In this document: positions 55,234 through 63,310 of the stretch, piece after piece
Layout of the letters: each line of letters begins with the position of its first letter
Position numbering within the stretch: position 1 is the stretch's first letter
NCBI RefSeq assembly: GCF_003315205.1
Contig: NZ_QNRR01000005.1
Coordinates: 372,001-436,000, forward strand
DNA from: Roseimicrobium gellanilyticum
Lineage (GTDB): Bacteria > Verrucomicrobiota > Verrucomicrobiia > Verrucomicrobiales > Verrucomicrobiaceae
DNA length: 64,000 bases
Direction of reading: 5' to 3'
The notes under the pieces: generated by a model
Told to the model about the DNA's origin: nothing
The model's input: the letters and a program-made list of their open reading frames with translations, nothing else
Databases searched by the model: none
Program-made: the position numbers and the translations under genes

Positions 55234-55698
55234 TCAGCGCTTTTCCTTCCGTGGTGGTTGCACATGCTCTGCGACCACTGTGTTCGTTTCGATGAAGTGG
55301 CCATCGCCGAAACCAATCTTGGTTTCAATCAACCGGATGCGCTCAGGCAGGGGCCGCTTGGGACGCTGCGCGTTCTTCTGGCGGAGGTACTTCAGCACCT
55401 CCAGCCCGGCCTCTTCTTCCGTGGCGAAGTCATGCTTGTACGCGCCGAACATCTTCCCCACCTGGGAGGGGCTGATGCCAGTGTGGTACACATGAGCCAG
55501 AGGCTGGCCCTCGCCGTCTGCCAGGTACTGCCACTTCAGCGGGCGCGAAGTGGGCATGGAGTACATGGGATAGTGGGAAAAGGGGAACTGGTCCCGCGTG
55601 AGCTGGGTGATGAGCACCAGCACCATGAGGGGGAAGATGGGATGGCGCACCAGACGCCGCCATCCGGGCGAAGTCGAAGTGAATATGGGAAGTCCCAT
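55234..55698 (-). CDS. HTTM-associated small membrane-anchored protein
   Basis: The 154-residue protein has one hydrophobic segment (about 22-36) and then DQFPFSHYPMYSMPTSRPLKW. This FPFSxYPMYS motif recurs in proteins encoded next to HTTM-like genes in PVC bacteria, as I recall it. The remainder (YHTGISPSQVGKMFGAYKHDF, EEAGLEVLKYLRQK) is helical. It is directly coupled to the polytopic gene, three bases apart. Together they may form one complex; the role is unknown. Confidence 0.72.
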   Translation of the reverse strand: MGLPIFTSTSPGWRRLVRHPIFPLMVLVLITQLTRDQFPFSHYPMYSMPTSRPLKWQYLADGEGQPLAHVYHTGISPSQVGKMFGAYKHDFATEEEAGLEVLKYLRQKNAQRPKRPLPERIRLIETKIGFGDGHFIETNTVVAEHVQPPRKEKR

Positions 55699-55745
55699 GG
55701 AGTGCGCTGAAGCTGAGGCTTTTGAACCTTCCTACACGGCTAGGC

Positions 55746-56702
55746 TCACGGGAGCTGCGGCAGGGCCTGGAGGATCTTGAGCTTCTGTTCCTGAATTTTC
55801 TTGTCCTCCGCTGCCACGAGCGCGTCGAACTGCTCCACTTCGGCGGCGTTCTGACCTTGCTCGTGCTTGCGGAATCCATAGAGGTAGGTCTCGTTCGCGG
55901 GACGCCAGCGGTTGAAGAATAGCGAGTCCTTCTTGATCACGTCCCTCCGGAGCTGGGTTGCGGCGGGGCCGGCGGGGTCCTGCTTCGGCAGGCCGAGACC
56001 CTCGATCATCTTCGCGGCCCACTGCTGGTAGCCAGCCTCGGCGTAGTGGATGCCGTTCTCCGTGATGGGGTGCTCCGGGCGTTCCTTCTTCGCGCCGCCC
56101 ATCAGCTCGAATCCATCCACAAAAAAGGCACCCTGCTTGCCGGCGAATTCCTTCAGTGCGTTGCGCACGTCTTCCAGCTTGGCGTTGGCCTCGGTCTGGT
56201 CGGGGAGGGGAGAGCCCAGATTTTCAAGCGGAGGAGGTGCGACCACGATGACGCGCACATGCGGGTTCTTCGAGCGCACAAGTTCCAGCAGGTTGCGGTA
56301 GCCCGAGATGAATTCCGGCATCTTGATGAGTCCCTCAAACGGCAGATCCGCACCGTAGCAGGCGATGAGGACCGTGGGCTTCAGCGTTTCCAGATGCTTG
56401 CCGAGGCGCTCCAGACCTTCCGTGGGAGGGCCGAAATAGGAGCGGGCGTGGCCGAAGACAGTGTCCCCGCTCCAGCCCAGGTTCCGCACGGAGATTTGCT
56501 TTTGCCCCACGGCGAGGGTCAGGGCCGTCTCCAGAAAGCCGTAGTGCTGCTCGCGTTCCACGATGGTGCCGCCGAGGATCACGACACGGTCCCCGTCCTT
56601 GAACTCAAAGGCGCGGGTGGGCGGAGTGGTTTGCGAGGTTGCGGTTGCGGTCGTTCCAAACAAGACGAGGGCAAAGGAGAGGCGTAGGAGGGCGGATTTC
56701 AT
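55746..56702 (-). CDS. secreted SGNH-hydrolase-like protein with altered first block
   Basis: The 318-residue protein has a Sec signal peptide (about 1-23) and an SGNH-type fold. In block I the usual GDS nucleophile motif reads GGT (ILGGTIVERE, Thr46), so Ser is Thr. Block III (CYGADLPF) and block V (ENGIHYAEAGY, with the family His) are present. The loss of Ser means that hydrolysis may be weak or absent, or that this PVC subfamily uses Thr. It is transcribed in line with the GT2 gene upstream. The substrate is unknown. Confidence 0.82.
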   Translation of the reverse strand: MKSALLRLSFALVLFGTTATATSQTTPPTRAFEFKDGDRVVILGGTIVEREQHYGFLETALTLAVGQKQISVRNLGWSGDTVFGHARSYFGPPTEGLERLGKHLETLKPTVLIACYGADLPFEGLIKMPEFISGYRNLLELVRSKNPHVRVIVVAPPPLENLGSPLPDQTEANAKLEDVRNALKEFAGKQGAFFVDGFELMGGAKKERPEHPITENGIHYAEAGYQQWAAKMIEGLGLPKQDPAGPAATQLRRDVIKKDSLFFNRWRPANETYLYGFRKHEQGQNAAEVEQFDALVAAEDKKIQEQKLKILQALPQLP

Positions 56703-56738
56703 GCGCGGGGACACGAGGGCTGGAAAAAACGCAGGCGG

Positions 56739-57530
56739 CTAGGGGCTCTTTTCTTTCGATGTGGGCTGAATCTGCCGCCGATAGTCTCCCCGGCTGAAGA
56801 ACTTCTCCAGCCAGACATAGAGAATAATGAAGAGATAGCGGCTGCCCATCTCCTTGATTTTCAGTTTTGGGACGCCCGCGCGACGATTTCGCCACGTGAT
56901 GGGCATGGTGGTCCAGGTATAGCCGCGGACGATGGCCTTCAGCGGAATCTCCACCGTGAGATTGAAATGCGGAGCAATGAAGGGACGGCAACCCTCGATG
57001 ACCTCGGCGCGGTAGGCCTTGAAGGCATTGGTAGTATCGTTCAGGGGGATGCGGAAGAGCACCTTGATGCCCCAATTGGCGATACGATTCAGGATGAGCT
57101 TGTGCGTGGGGTAGTCATGGACGCCGCCGCCCTTGATGAAACGGCTGCCGAAGACGCACTCGTGGCCCTGATTTAGCAGGTCCCAGTACTGCACCACCTC
57201 CGCAGGGCTGTCCGAGCAGTCGGCCATCATGATCACCACGGCATCGCCCAGCATGTGATTTAGCCCGCAAATGATGGCGCGTCCGAAGCCATTGGGGCCG
57301 GTGTTGTTCACCGGCCGGAGGGTGGGGATGCGCTGGCTGAGTTCCTGTAGCAGCCCCCAAGTGCCGTCCTGACTGCCGTCATTCACCACGACAATTTCGT
57401 GGGAAATCTGACGGGCGGACAGGGTCTGGTGAAGCTCCTCCACCGTGTGGGCCACACTTCCCTCCTCATCACGAGCCGGAATGACCACGCTGAGCAGTTG
57501 CACCGGCTTTGGGTTGAGGGATTCGGGCAT
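56739..57530 (-). CDS. DPM1-like polyprenyl-phosphate glycosyltransferase
   Basis: The 263-residue GT2 enzyme opens with [22 protein letters not shown] and continues with [12 protein letters not shown] and [13 protein letters not shown], where the metal site holds Asp residues. [15 protein letters not shown] and [24 protein letters not shown] are the family's C-terminal marks. No extra membrane helices follow, as in single-subunit DPM1 types. It probably loads a sugar on a polyprenyl phosphate. It is divergent from an epimerase gene 68 bases away, which suggests a shared glycan role. Confidence 0.88.
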   Translation of the reverse strand: MPESLNPKPVQLLSVVIPARDEEGSVAHTVEELHQTLSARQISHEIVVVNDGSQDGTWGLLQELSQRIPTLRPVNNTGPNGFGRAIICGLNHMLGDAVVIMMADCSDSPAEVVQYWDLLNQGHECVFGSRFIKGGGVHDYPTHKLILNRIANWGIKVLFRIPLNDTTNAFKAYRAEVIEGCRPFIAPHFNLTVEIPLKAIVRGYTWTTMPITWRNRRAGVPKLKIKEMGSRYLFIILYVWLEKFFSRGDYRRQIQPTSKEKSP

Positions 57531-57598
57531 CAGAAAAGAAGTTCAGCCATGTAGAATTTTCTTTGCGGCGTCAATCTCAAATCGTAGCTTCGCGGCTC

Positions 57599-58660
57599 AT
57601 GAAGATTGCCCTGGTAACCGGTTCAGGGGGCCTAATCGGCTCGGAAACGTGCAGACGGCTGCACGCGGAAGGCTATGCCATCGTCGGGGTCGACAATGAC
57701 ATGCGCGCCTATTTCTTTGGGGAGGAAGCCTCTACCAAGGGGACCCGCCAGCTTCTGCGCAAACAACTGCAGGTGTATCACGACGAGCCTGCGGACATTC
57801 GCGATTGGGATGCGGTGGAGTTCCTTTTCAAAAAGTTCGGATTCGCCATAGGCGCTGTAGTCCATACGGCGGCCCAGCCCTCACACGATTGGGCGGCGAA
57901 GGAGCCACTCACGGACTTCGCGGTGAATGCCCAGGGTACCATGTACCTGCTGGAGGCCACCCGGAAGTACTGCCCCGAGGCGGTCTTCATCTTCACCAGC
58001 ACGAACAAGGTGTACGGCGACACGCCGAACCGCCTGCCACTGGTGGAAAAAGAGACCCGGTGGGAGGTGGATGAGTCCCACCCCTATTTTGCGAAGGGCA
58101 TCGATGAGTCGATGAGCATCGACGGCAGCAAGCACTCCATCTTCGGCGCGAACAAGGTGGCGGCGGACATCATGGTGCAGGAGTACGGGAAGTACTTCGG
58201 CATGAAGACCGGTGTCTTCCGCGGCGGCTGCCTCACAGGACCGGCGCATGCGGGTGCCGAGCTCCACGGCTTCCTGGCCTACCTCATGAAGTGCACCGTC
58301 ACCGGCCGCCCCTACAACATCTACGGCTACAAGGGCAAGCAGGTGCGGGACAACATCCACAGCCATGACCTTGTGGATGCCTTTGTGAAGTTCATGAACA
58401 ACCCCCGTCCCGGCGAGGTGTACAACATGGGCGGCTCCCGCCACTCGAACTGTTCCATGCTGGAGGCCATCAAGATGTGCGAGGACATCAGCGGCAAAAA
58501 GCTCGATTGGAACCTTCTGGATGACAACCGCATCGGCGACCACATCTGGTACGTGAGCGACGTGTCCAAGTTCCAGAGCCACTACCCCGACTGGGAATAC
58601 AAGTACAATCTCCAGACCACGCTGGAGGAAATCTACAAGGCGTGCGCGCTGACGAAGTAG
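57599..58660 (+). CDS. NAD-dependent nucleotide-sugar epimerase, CDP-paratose 2-epimerase-like
   Basis: The 353-residue SDR enzyme has a Rossmann loop [16 protein letters not shown] at 6-21, [15 protein letters not shown] and [13 protein letters not shown] typical of the CDP-paratose/tyvelose epimerase group, and [23 protein letters not shown]. The usual catalytic YxxxK reads Phe182-Gly-Ala-Asn-Lys186, so Tyr is Phe; I recall the same Phe in some relatives, so this may be a subfamily trait. The start at 57599 precedes the first strand. It is divergent from a GT2 gene. The sugar handled is uncertain. Confidence 0.82.
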   Translation: MKIALVTGSGGLIGSETCRRLHAEGYAIVGVDNDMRAYFFGEEASTKGTRQLLRKQLQVYHDEPADIRDWDAVEFLFKKFGFAIGAVVHTAAQPSHDWAAKEPLTDFAVNAQGTMYLLEATRKYCPEAVFIFTSTNKVYGDTPNRLPLVEKETRWEVDESHPYFAKGIDESMSIDGSKHSIFGANKVAADIMVQEYGKYFGMKTGVFRGGCLTGPAHAGAELHGFLAYLMKCTVTGRPYNIYGYKGKQVRDNIHSHDLVDAFVKFMNNPRPGEVYNMGGSRHSNCSMLEAIKMCEDISGKKLDWNLLDDNRIGDHIWYVSDVSKFQSHYPDWEYKYNLQTTLEEIYKACALTK

Positions 58661-58692
58661 GGTCGTGTGGTGGATGGTGAGTCGAGGGATTC

Positions 58693-58728
58693 AACACGGA
58701 GACGCAGAGACGCGAAGGCACGGAGGAG
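58693..58728. repeat. low-complexity ACGCAGAGACGC-type repeat
   Basis: A run of related ACACGGAGACGCAGAGACGC units lies just after the epimerase stop. Similar purine-rich spacer repeats are common between genes in this phylum. No function is proposed. Confidence 0.5.
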
Positions 58729-58761
58729 GTTCGGATTCCTAATTCGAACGCCCTCTCTGAT

Positions 58762-59157
58762 TCACTCGCTCACGAAGTCACAATCTGAGACTCTCTGGAA
58801 CGATGAACGTACCCGAGCCAAGACTTGGGGTTCGGTCGAGAACACCTCATAAAATGAGCTGTCGACGGCTCGGATAATAATCCAAGGTGAGTCAACGCTT
58901 TGTTCGAAAGCCGAAAACTCGCCGTCAATGACTTGAACAAGACGGTGCGCCAAATGGCTGAGATGTTCGCCAGGGATCAACGTCTGGCCATCCGCCAATC
59001 CTTCCAACCCGATTCCTTCCTCCCCGGTCGCCCAAACCTCGGACGCAAGCCACTGGGACTGGATCGCCCGCTCTCCGAACAGGTCGAGAAGGTCACGAAG
59101 GTCCACGGCAAGGACGTGACAGTCCTCTCGTGTGTCGTGAATCTGAAGGCCTTGCAT
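58762..59157 (-). CDS. hypothetical protein of a four-gene minus-strand cluster
   Basis: The 131-residue protein contains LVQVIDGEFSAFEQSVDSPWIIIRAVDSSFYEVFS, a mixed alpha/beta segment that looks conserved rather than random, and a final helical part VLARVRSSFQRV. No signal peptide, membrane segment or known domain is seen. It is the last gene in a run with two other unknowns and a DUF4272-like protein. Small unknowns grouped this way sometimes prove to be immunity proteins. Confidence 0.6.
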   Translation of the reverse strand: MQGLQIHDTREDCHVLAVDLRDLLDLFGERAIQSQWLASEVWATGEEGIGLEGLADGQTLIPGEHLSHLAHRLVQVIDGEFSAFEQSVDSPWIIIRAVDSSFYEVFSTEPQVLARVRSSFQRVSDCDFVSE

Positions 59158-59181
59158 GCTCAGTGATGTGGGGTGGTCTAG

Positions 59182-59574
59182 TTAAGTATCCTCGGACTCA
59201 TCGTCTTCACGCCACCCGTCGAGGGCTCCGACTCCAAACGTGTCTTGAACCGGGTAGCCGTATTGCCTGGCAGCAGCGGCAAGGTGGTTGGGAGCATGAA
59301 CGAGAAAGTCTCCGATGCCTTCGCGAATCTCTTCTGGAGTGAAGCGTTCTGGATAGAGCAAGAGCGCCGTGACAAACGCGGCATCGGAGTTCCAGTCCGT
59401 CATGTGGAATGCGATGTCGAGCGCGGTCTTGTCGTTGAAGTCGCCAGCAAGAGCTGCCTGCGCTGCTTGCTGGGCATCGGGGATAGGGACCGAAAACTGT
59501 TCGGCTCGATTGCCCACCAACTCGCGAAAGATCGCGATGGCTTTGTCGTGGACAGATGGATTGTCTTTGCTCAT
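59182..59574 (-). CDS. hypothetical protein
   Basis: The 130-residue soluble protein is mostly helical: KAIAIFRELVGNRAEQF, AAQAALAGDFNDKTALDIAFHMTDWNSDAAFVTALLLYPERFTPEEIREG. The pattern DWNSDAAFVTALLLYPERFTPEEI suggests a conserved family whose name I cannot give. It has an acidic C-terminus (GWREDDESEDT). It is 24 bases upstream of the preceding gene and 57 bases downstream of the next one in transcription order. Confidence 0.65.
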   Translation of the reverse strand: MSKDNPSVHDKAIAIFRELVGNRAEQFSVPIPDAQQAAQAALAGDFNDKTALDIAFHMTDWNSDAAFVTALLLYPERFTPEEIREGIGDFLVHAPNHLAAAARQYGYPVQDTFGVGALDGWREDDESEDT

Positions 59575-59631
59575 GGGGGATGGGTGACGGGTGCTGGTCT
59601 GGTGCTGTTCGTTGCAGATCGTAGCCGGGCG

Positions 59632-60117
59632 TTACACAACGCTGCCGCACAGTTCCCAGAGCTTACCGTTTTGAATTCGGGCTCCGACGGTGTGCTCCTC
59701 ATCCCAAGTCACACGATAGGCTATCTCGATGGAGGGGCCAGCTTGCGGCGAGCCTTGAATCAGCTCAATGCAGACCCGCTCGGCAAACACGTGAGGCCAG
59801 ACGTCCTCAGCACGATCAATTTTTGGAAAGGGTTCAGAATCTTCAGGTAGTTCTCCCGCCGAATCAGCATCCCGGTAGGGTTCGTAGTGCTCAAACAAAC
59901 TCGCCTGAATCTGGGGAAGCAGAGAATCATATTGCGCAGCTAATTCATGGGCCTGGGCCAGGCACAGTGAATCCGGTGATTGACGCCCGCCAGCAAGGCT
60001 CAACTCAATCTTGCCATGCTGATCTAGCGTGACGCTCCCTTTCCAATGGCCGCGTGACCGCGTCAGCAAGCCAAGATGGTTGTCCTCAAAAGTCGCGGCC
60101 TTGAACAGGTTGAACAT
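59632..60117 (-). CDS. hypothetical protein, DUF6985/DUF2262-like in outline
   Basis: The 161-residue protein begins with EDNHLGLLTRSRGHWKGSVTLDQHGKIELSLAG, beta-rich, then a helical middle and a final strand pair ERVCIELIQGSPQAGPSIEIAYRVTWDEEHTVGARIQNGKLWELCGSV. The alternating order recalls the DUF6985 and DUF2262 families, which are found near toxin immunity genes, but the assignment is tentative. It is in the same run as the other three small genes. Confidence 0.6.
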   Translation of the reverse strand: MFNLFKAATFEDNHLGLLTRSRGHWKGSVTLDQHGKIELSLAGGRQSPDSLCLAQAHELAAQYDSLLPQIQASLFEHYEPYRDADSAGELPEDSEPFPKIDRAEDVWPHVFAERVCIELIQGSPQAGPSIEIAYRVTWDEEHTVGARIQNGKLWELCGSVV

Positions 60118-60157
60118 GGTGTGTGTGCATGATGATGTTTAACGACTTGCCGTGCAC

Positions 60158-60745
60158 TCAGGTGTCAGTGGGAACGTCATCCCAATCATCTCCCCAGCCT
60201 GCCACCCAACTGAGCCCATATCGCCGTTCGTAGACGACCGATGGATTCAAAGCGTCGACCGGAAGTTCACCCGGATCAAGTGGCCTGCCGGCCCCAACAT
60301 TGAGTCCAAGCTGCCTGTCTCGTACCCTCCAGTGCTGGTGGTACAGAAATCCCTCCATCGCCTGAATCTCCTCTGAGGGCCGCTTCTCGGCGCACAGACG
60401 GAATTCGTTCGGATCCTTCATTGCCGCAGCGATGAAGTCGGTGTCGAGAATCCAACATTGCTCAGACAGAAGTGGCATCTGCTCCAGCCCACCCAGTGAC
60501 CAAATCAACGACACCAGTGCTTCGGCTCTCCAGCTGAAGTTCACGATGGCTTGCTGGTCTGGCGTGGAGTCGCTGAAGAAACCTCGCTCGGCATCCGAAA
60601 AGGAGTCGTGAATGCCGAACCGACGTGTCCAGTCTGCGACCCATGTCTGTTGCTGGGTATGGGCCACTATCGCCACCAATACCAGCGAGCGCTCTGCAAT
60701 CTCCAGCGCTGATCGCTCCGTCAGTTTGACGCTCTCGTCTTCCAT
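60158..60745 (-). CDS. DUF4272-like protein
   Basis: The 195-residue protein matches my memory of DUF4272: RSALEIAERSLVLVAIVAHTQQQ, then FSWRAEALVSLIWSLGGLEQMP, FRLCAEKRPSEEIQAMEGFLYHQHWRVRDRQLG and a closing VVYERRYGLSWVAGWG. DUF4272 proteins have no known activity and are often grouped with other small unknown genes. The start at 60745 is preferred; the frame has one earlier Met. It is the first gene of the run, with 123 bases to the sulfatase stop behind it. Confidence 0.82.
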   Translation of the reverse strand: MEDESVKLTERSALEIAERSLVLVAIVAHTQQQTWVADWTRRFGIHDSFSDAERGFFSDSTPDQQAIVNFSWRAEALVSLIWSLGGLEQMPLLSEQCWILDTDFIAAAMKDPNEFRLCAEKRPSEEIQAMEGFLYHQHWRVRDRQLGLNVGAGRPLDPGELPVDALNPSVVYERRYGLSWVAGWGDDWDDVPTDT

Positions 60746-60868
60746 ATTCCCGGCATGATTATGCAAGCGGTGTGCAGAAGTACAGAGAAAATGCTGTCGC
60801 TATCGTTAGGGATTGGAAGTTTCGTCAGGGGAAATAACCAAACGTCCTCTGCGCTACGAGCATTGTCT

Positions 60869-62260
60869 CTAGTCTCCCGCCTTCCCACCCTTGTCACGCT
60901 CCACCACCATGTCGTGTGCTGCGAACTTTGCCAGCATCTCTTCCAACATCGCTGTTTGCTCCGGATGTTCGGCGATCACGTTGCGTGACTCGCCAGGGTC
61001 AGCTTTGAGATTGTAGAGTTCCTTCCTGTCGCCTTTCTTGTCCTTGGCACCGCCCCCCTTGGTGACAATCAGCTTCCAATCTCCAAGCCGTACCATGCGT
61101 GCGCGGTAGCCTGGACTGGCGGAGTAGATGGGCATCGGTTCAAGAGGGCCGTTCTTGGCGTGATTCGCCAGCATGGGATTGAGGTGCGCGCCATCGCCCG
61201 TGGCGGCGCGGGGCAGCTCGACTCCACCGAGGGAGCAGAGCGTGGTGAACCAGCAGGTGACGCTGACCGGTGCGTCCTGCACTCCCGCTTCCCAATGTCC
61301 CGGCCAGTGAGCAATGGCCGGAGTGCGGATGCCGCCGTCATAGAGGCCGCCTTTCCACCCGCGGAAGGGAGTGTTGCTGCCACGGATGGTGAGGTGCGGG
61401 CGGGTGTCGATGCCGGGATACTTGTCCTGCTTGTTGTCCACATCATCGTGTGCGCCGTTGTCGCTGAGGAAGAGCACGACGGTGTTCTTGCGCAGATCCT
61501 TCTTCTCCAGCGCCGCGAGGATTTGGGCCACGCCATCATCTAGGTGGGAGACATCCGCGGCATGGAGACGCTGTGCCGGGCCCTCAATGTGCTCATTCAT
61601 CTTCAGCCACCGCTCGGGTTCATTGATGGGAACATGCACGGCGGTATAGGGGACGTAGAGGAAGAAAGGTTTATCCGCGCGCTCACCAATCCATTTCACG
61701 GCATCCTTCGTGATGAGGTCGGTGATGTGGCCCTCTTCATCCAGCAGAGTGCCGTTGCGATGCCACGTGCGTTGATGCGGTCCCATCTTGTATTCATGCG
61801 TGTCCGGCGTGGCGCCGCCGGCGAGCAGGCCGTAACTGTAGCCGAAGCCAAACTTGTCCGGCGGTGTATCGAGGCCGGAGCCGAGGTGCCACTTGCCGAT
61901 GAGCGCGGTGTCGTATCCCCCGTTGGAAAGCAGACTCGCCATCGTGGGCGTGCCGAAGGGGAAGGCCTGTTCATTCTGCGCGCCCGTCACGCCGAAGCGG
62001 CTGGCATATTGTCCCGTGAGCAGCGCCGCGCGCGTGGGACTGCACATGGGATGCACGTAGTGCGCAGCGAGGCGGATGCCTTCGGCGGCGAGCTTGTCCA
62101 GGTGCGGTGTCTTCGCCTTGCCTCCCTGGAAGCCGACATCGCCATAGCCCAGGTCATCCGCGAGGATGATGACGAAGTTGGGTTTGTCCTGAGCGGCAGA
62201 CGCGGGAGCGAAGGCTGCAGCAAAAATGAAAAACGCGAGGAGGAAACGTTCCGCGGACAT
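60869..62260 (-). CDS. secreted sulfatase
   Basis: The 463-residue enzyme has a Sec signal peptide (about 1-22) and the type I sulfatase active site. Cys73-Ser-Pro-Thr-Arg77 is the site turned into formylglycine by a maturase, and NFVIILADDLGYGDVG gives the metal-binding Asp35 and Asp36. IGKWHLG, WFTTLCSLGG and ELYNLKADPGESRNV are the other signature blocks. It would remove sulfate from sulfated polysaccharides. The start at 62260 is used because an upstream Met precedes no signal. It is isolated; the maturase gene is not in the window. Confidence 0.94.
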   Translation of the reverse strand: MSAERFLLAFFIFAAAFAPASAAQDKPNFVIILADDLGYGDVGFQGGKAKTPHLDKLAAEGIRLAAHYVHPMCSPTRAALLTGQYASRFGVTGAQNEQAFPFGTPTMASLLSNGGYDTALIGKWHLGSGLDTPPDKFGFGYSYGLLAGGATPDTHEYKMGPHQRTWHRNGTLLDEEGHITDLITKDAVKWIGERADKPFFLYVPYTAVHVPINEPERWLKMNEHIEGPAQRLHAADVSHLDDGVAQILAALEKKDLRKNTVVLFLSDNGAHDDVDNKQDKYPGIDTRPHLTIRGSNTPFRGWKGGLYDGGIRTPAIAHWPGHWEAGVQDAPVSVTCWFTTLCSLGGVELPRAATGDGAHLNPMLANHAKNGPLEPMPIYSASPGYRARMVRLGDWKLIVTKGGGAKDKKGDRKELYNLKADPGESRNVIAEHPEQTAMLEEMLAKFAAHDMVVERDKGGKAGD

Positions 62261-62350
62261 ACTGCGTGAGAACGTCTCGATGAGGAAAAACTTCCAGGCA
62301 ATGAGGTCTCGCCTCAAAACTTCACCGACTTCGCTATCCGCACTCCGCTT

Positions 62351-63106
62351 TTACCGGTTCACCCGAATCACCGTATTCCCACCCACCGAGAATGAACCAC
62401 GGATGATCGGCTGCACATAGGAGGAGCCGGAGTGATGGTGGTGATGTGGGGGGCAGTATCCCGAACCTCCGCCACCATAGATGGGGATGTAGGGATAGCC
62501 ATAACCGTAGAATCCGGAATACAGGTAGCTGTAACGATCACGCCCATACTGCCGGTAGGTCCCGGCGCCGGGTGTGTATACCTGGGTGATGGGAGACAGA
62601 GACGGCACAATCTCCTCCATGGGCTCGGAAGAAGCCGTGCCGAGTTGTGGCGTGGCATCACCGGGGAGTGGTGCTGGTGCGAGAGGTGGGCCGAGTTCTG
62701 CCGCAGCCTTCTCCGCAGCGAGGCGCTGACGCTCACGCGCCATGAGGATATCCATTTTCTCCTCTTCACGGAGCTGCTGTTTTTTCAGGGCGAGCTCGCG
62801 CTTCTCAGCAGCTTCCTTCACGCGTTGTTCCTCGGCCTTGGCAAATTCTTCTGCCTTCGAGGCGTCATAGCGGAACCTGGTGCGCCATTCGTCGCTGAGA
62901 TTCTCGAAGCTGATTTTCGAGACGCCCGCGTCGTGCATCACGGTCATGGCCTCAGGCGTGACTTTCAGGATGCGGCAGTTCTTGTACTTGTCCCCAGAGA
63001 GGGTGGTGAGCTGGAAAGGTTTGCCCGTCTCCTCTTCCGGAGCGGCCTGTGCGCTGGAGAGCAGCATCGCGGAAAGTGCCAGCGTGAGCATGAGCACGGT
63101 CTTCAT
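62351..63106 (-). CDS. secreted SHD1-like protein with coiled coil and Tyr/Gly/His tail
   Basis: The 251-residue exported protein has a Sec signal, then a 60-residue segment FQLTTLSGDKYKNCRILKVTPEAM with FENLSDEWRTRF, resembling the SHD1-like domain of verrucomicrobial proteins. A Lys/Glu/Ala-rich coiled coil follows (about 95-150), then a Pro-rich linker and a low-complexity tail with YGYGYPYIPIYGGGG and a five-His run. The start at 63106 fits the signal. The tail could bind metal or a cell-envelope partner. It is divergent from the VIT gene, 204 bases apart. Confidence 0.78.
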   Translation of the reverse strand: MKTVLMLTLALSAMLLSSAQAAPEEETGKPFQLTTLSGDKYKNCRILKVTPEAMTVMHDAGVSKISFENLSDEWRTRFRYDASKAEEFAKAEEQRVKEAAEKRELALKKQQLREEEKMDILMARERQRLAAEKAAAELGPPLAPAPLPGDATPQLGTASSEPMEEIVPSLSPITQVYTPGAGTYRQYGRDRYSYLYSGFYGYGYPYIPIYGGGGSGYCPPHHHHHSGSSYVQPIIRGSFSVGGNTVIRVNR

Positions 63107-63310
63107 GGTACAAGCCAACCACAGCCGGGGGGTGTGGTCAAGCCCGCGACCGTTGCGCGGTGGCGACGCAGTCCCGGCAAGAGGCTGAGCCTCATGAACT
63201 GAGCGCGCTGGGGGCTTTGTGGCGATTTTCCAATGTTTTCGCCAGCCGGACGTGTTGCCGGGAGAAGGTCCATTCCTGTGGTCTGTCACCCGCCTGCCCC
63301 TTTCGTACCG

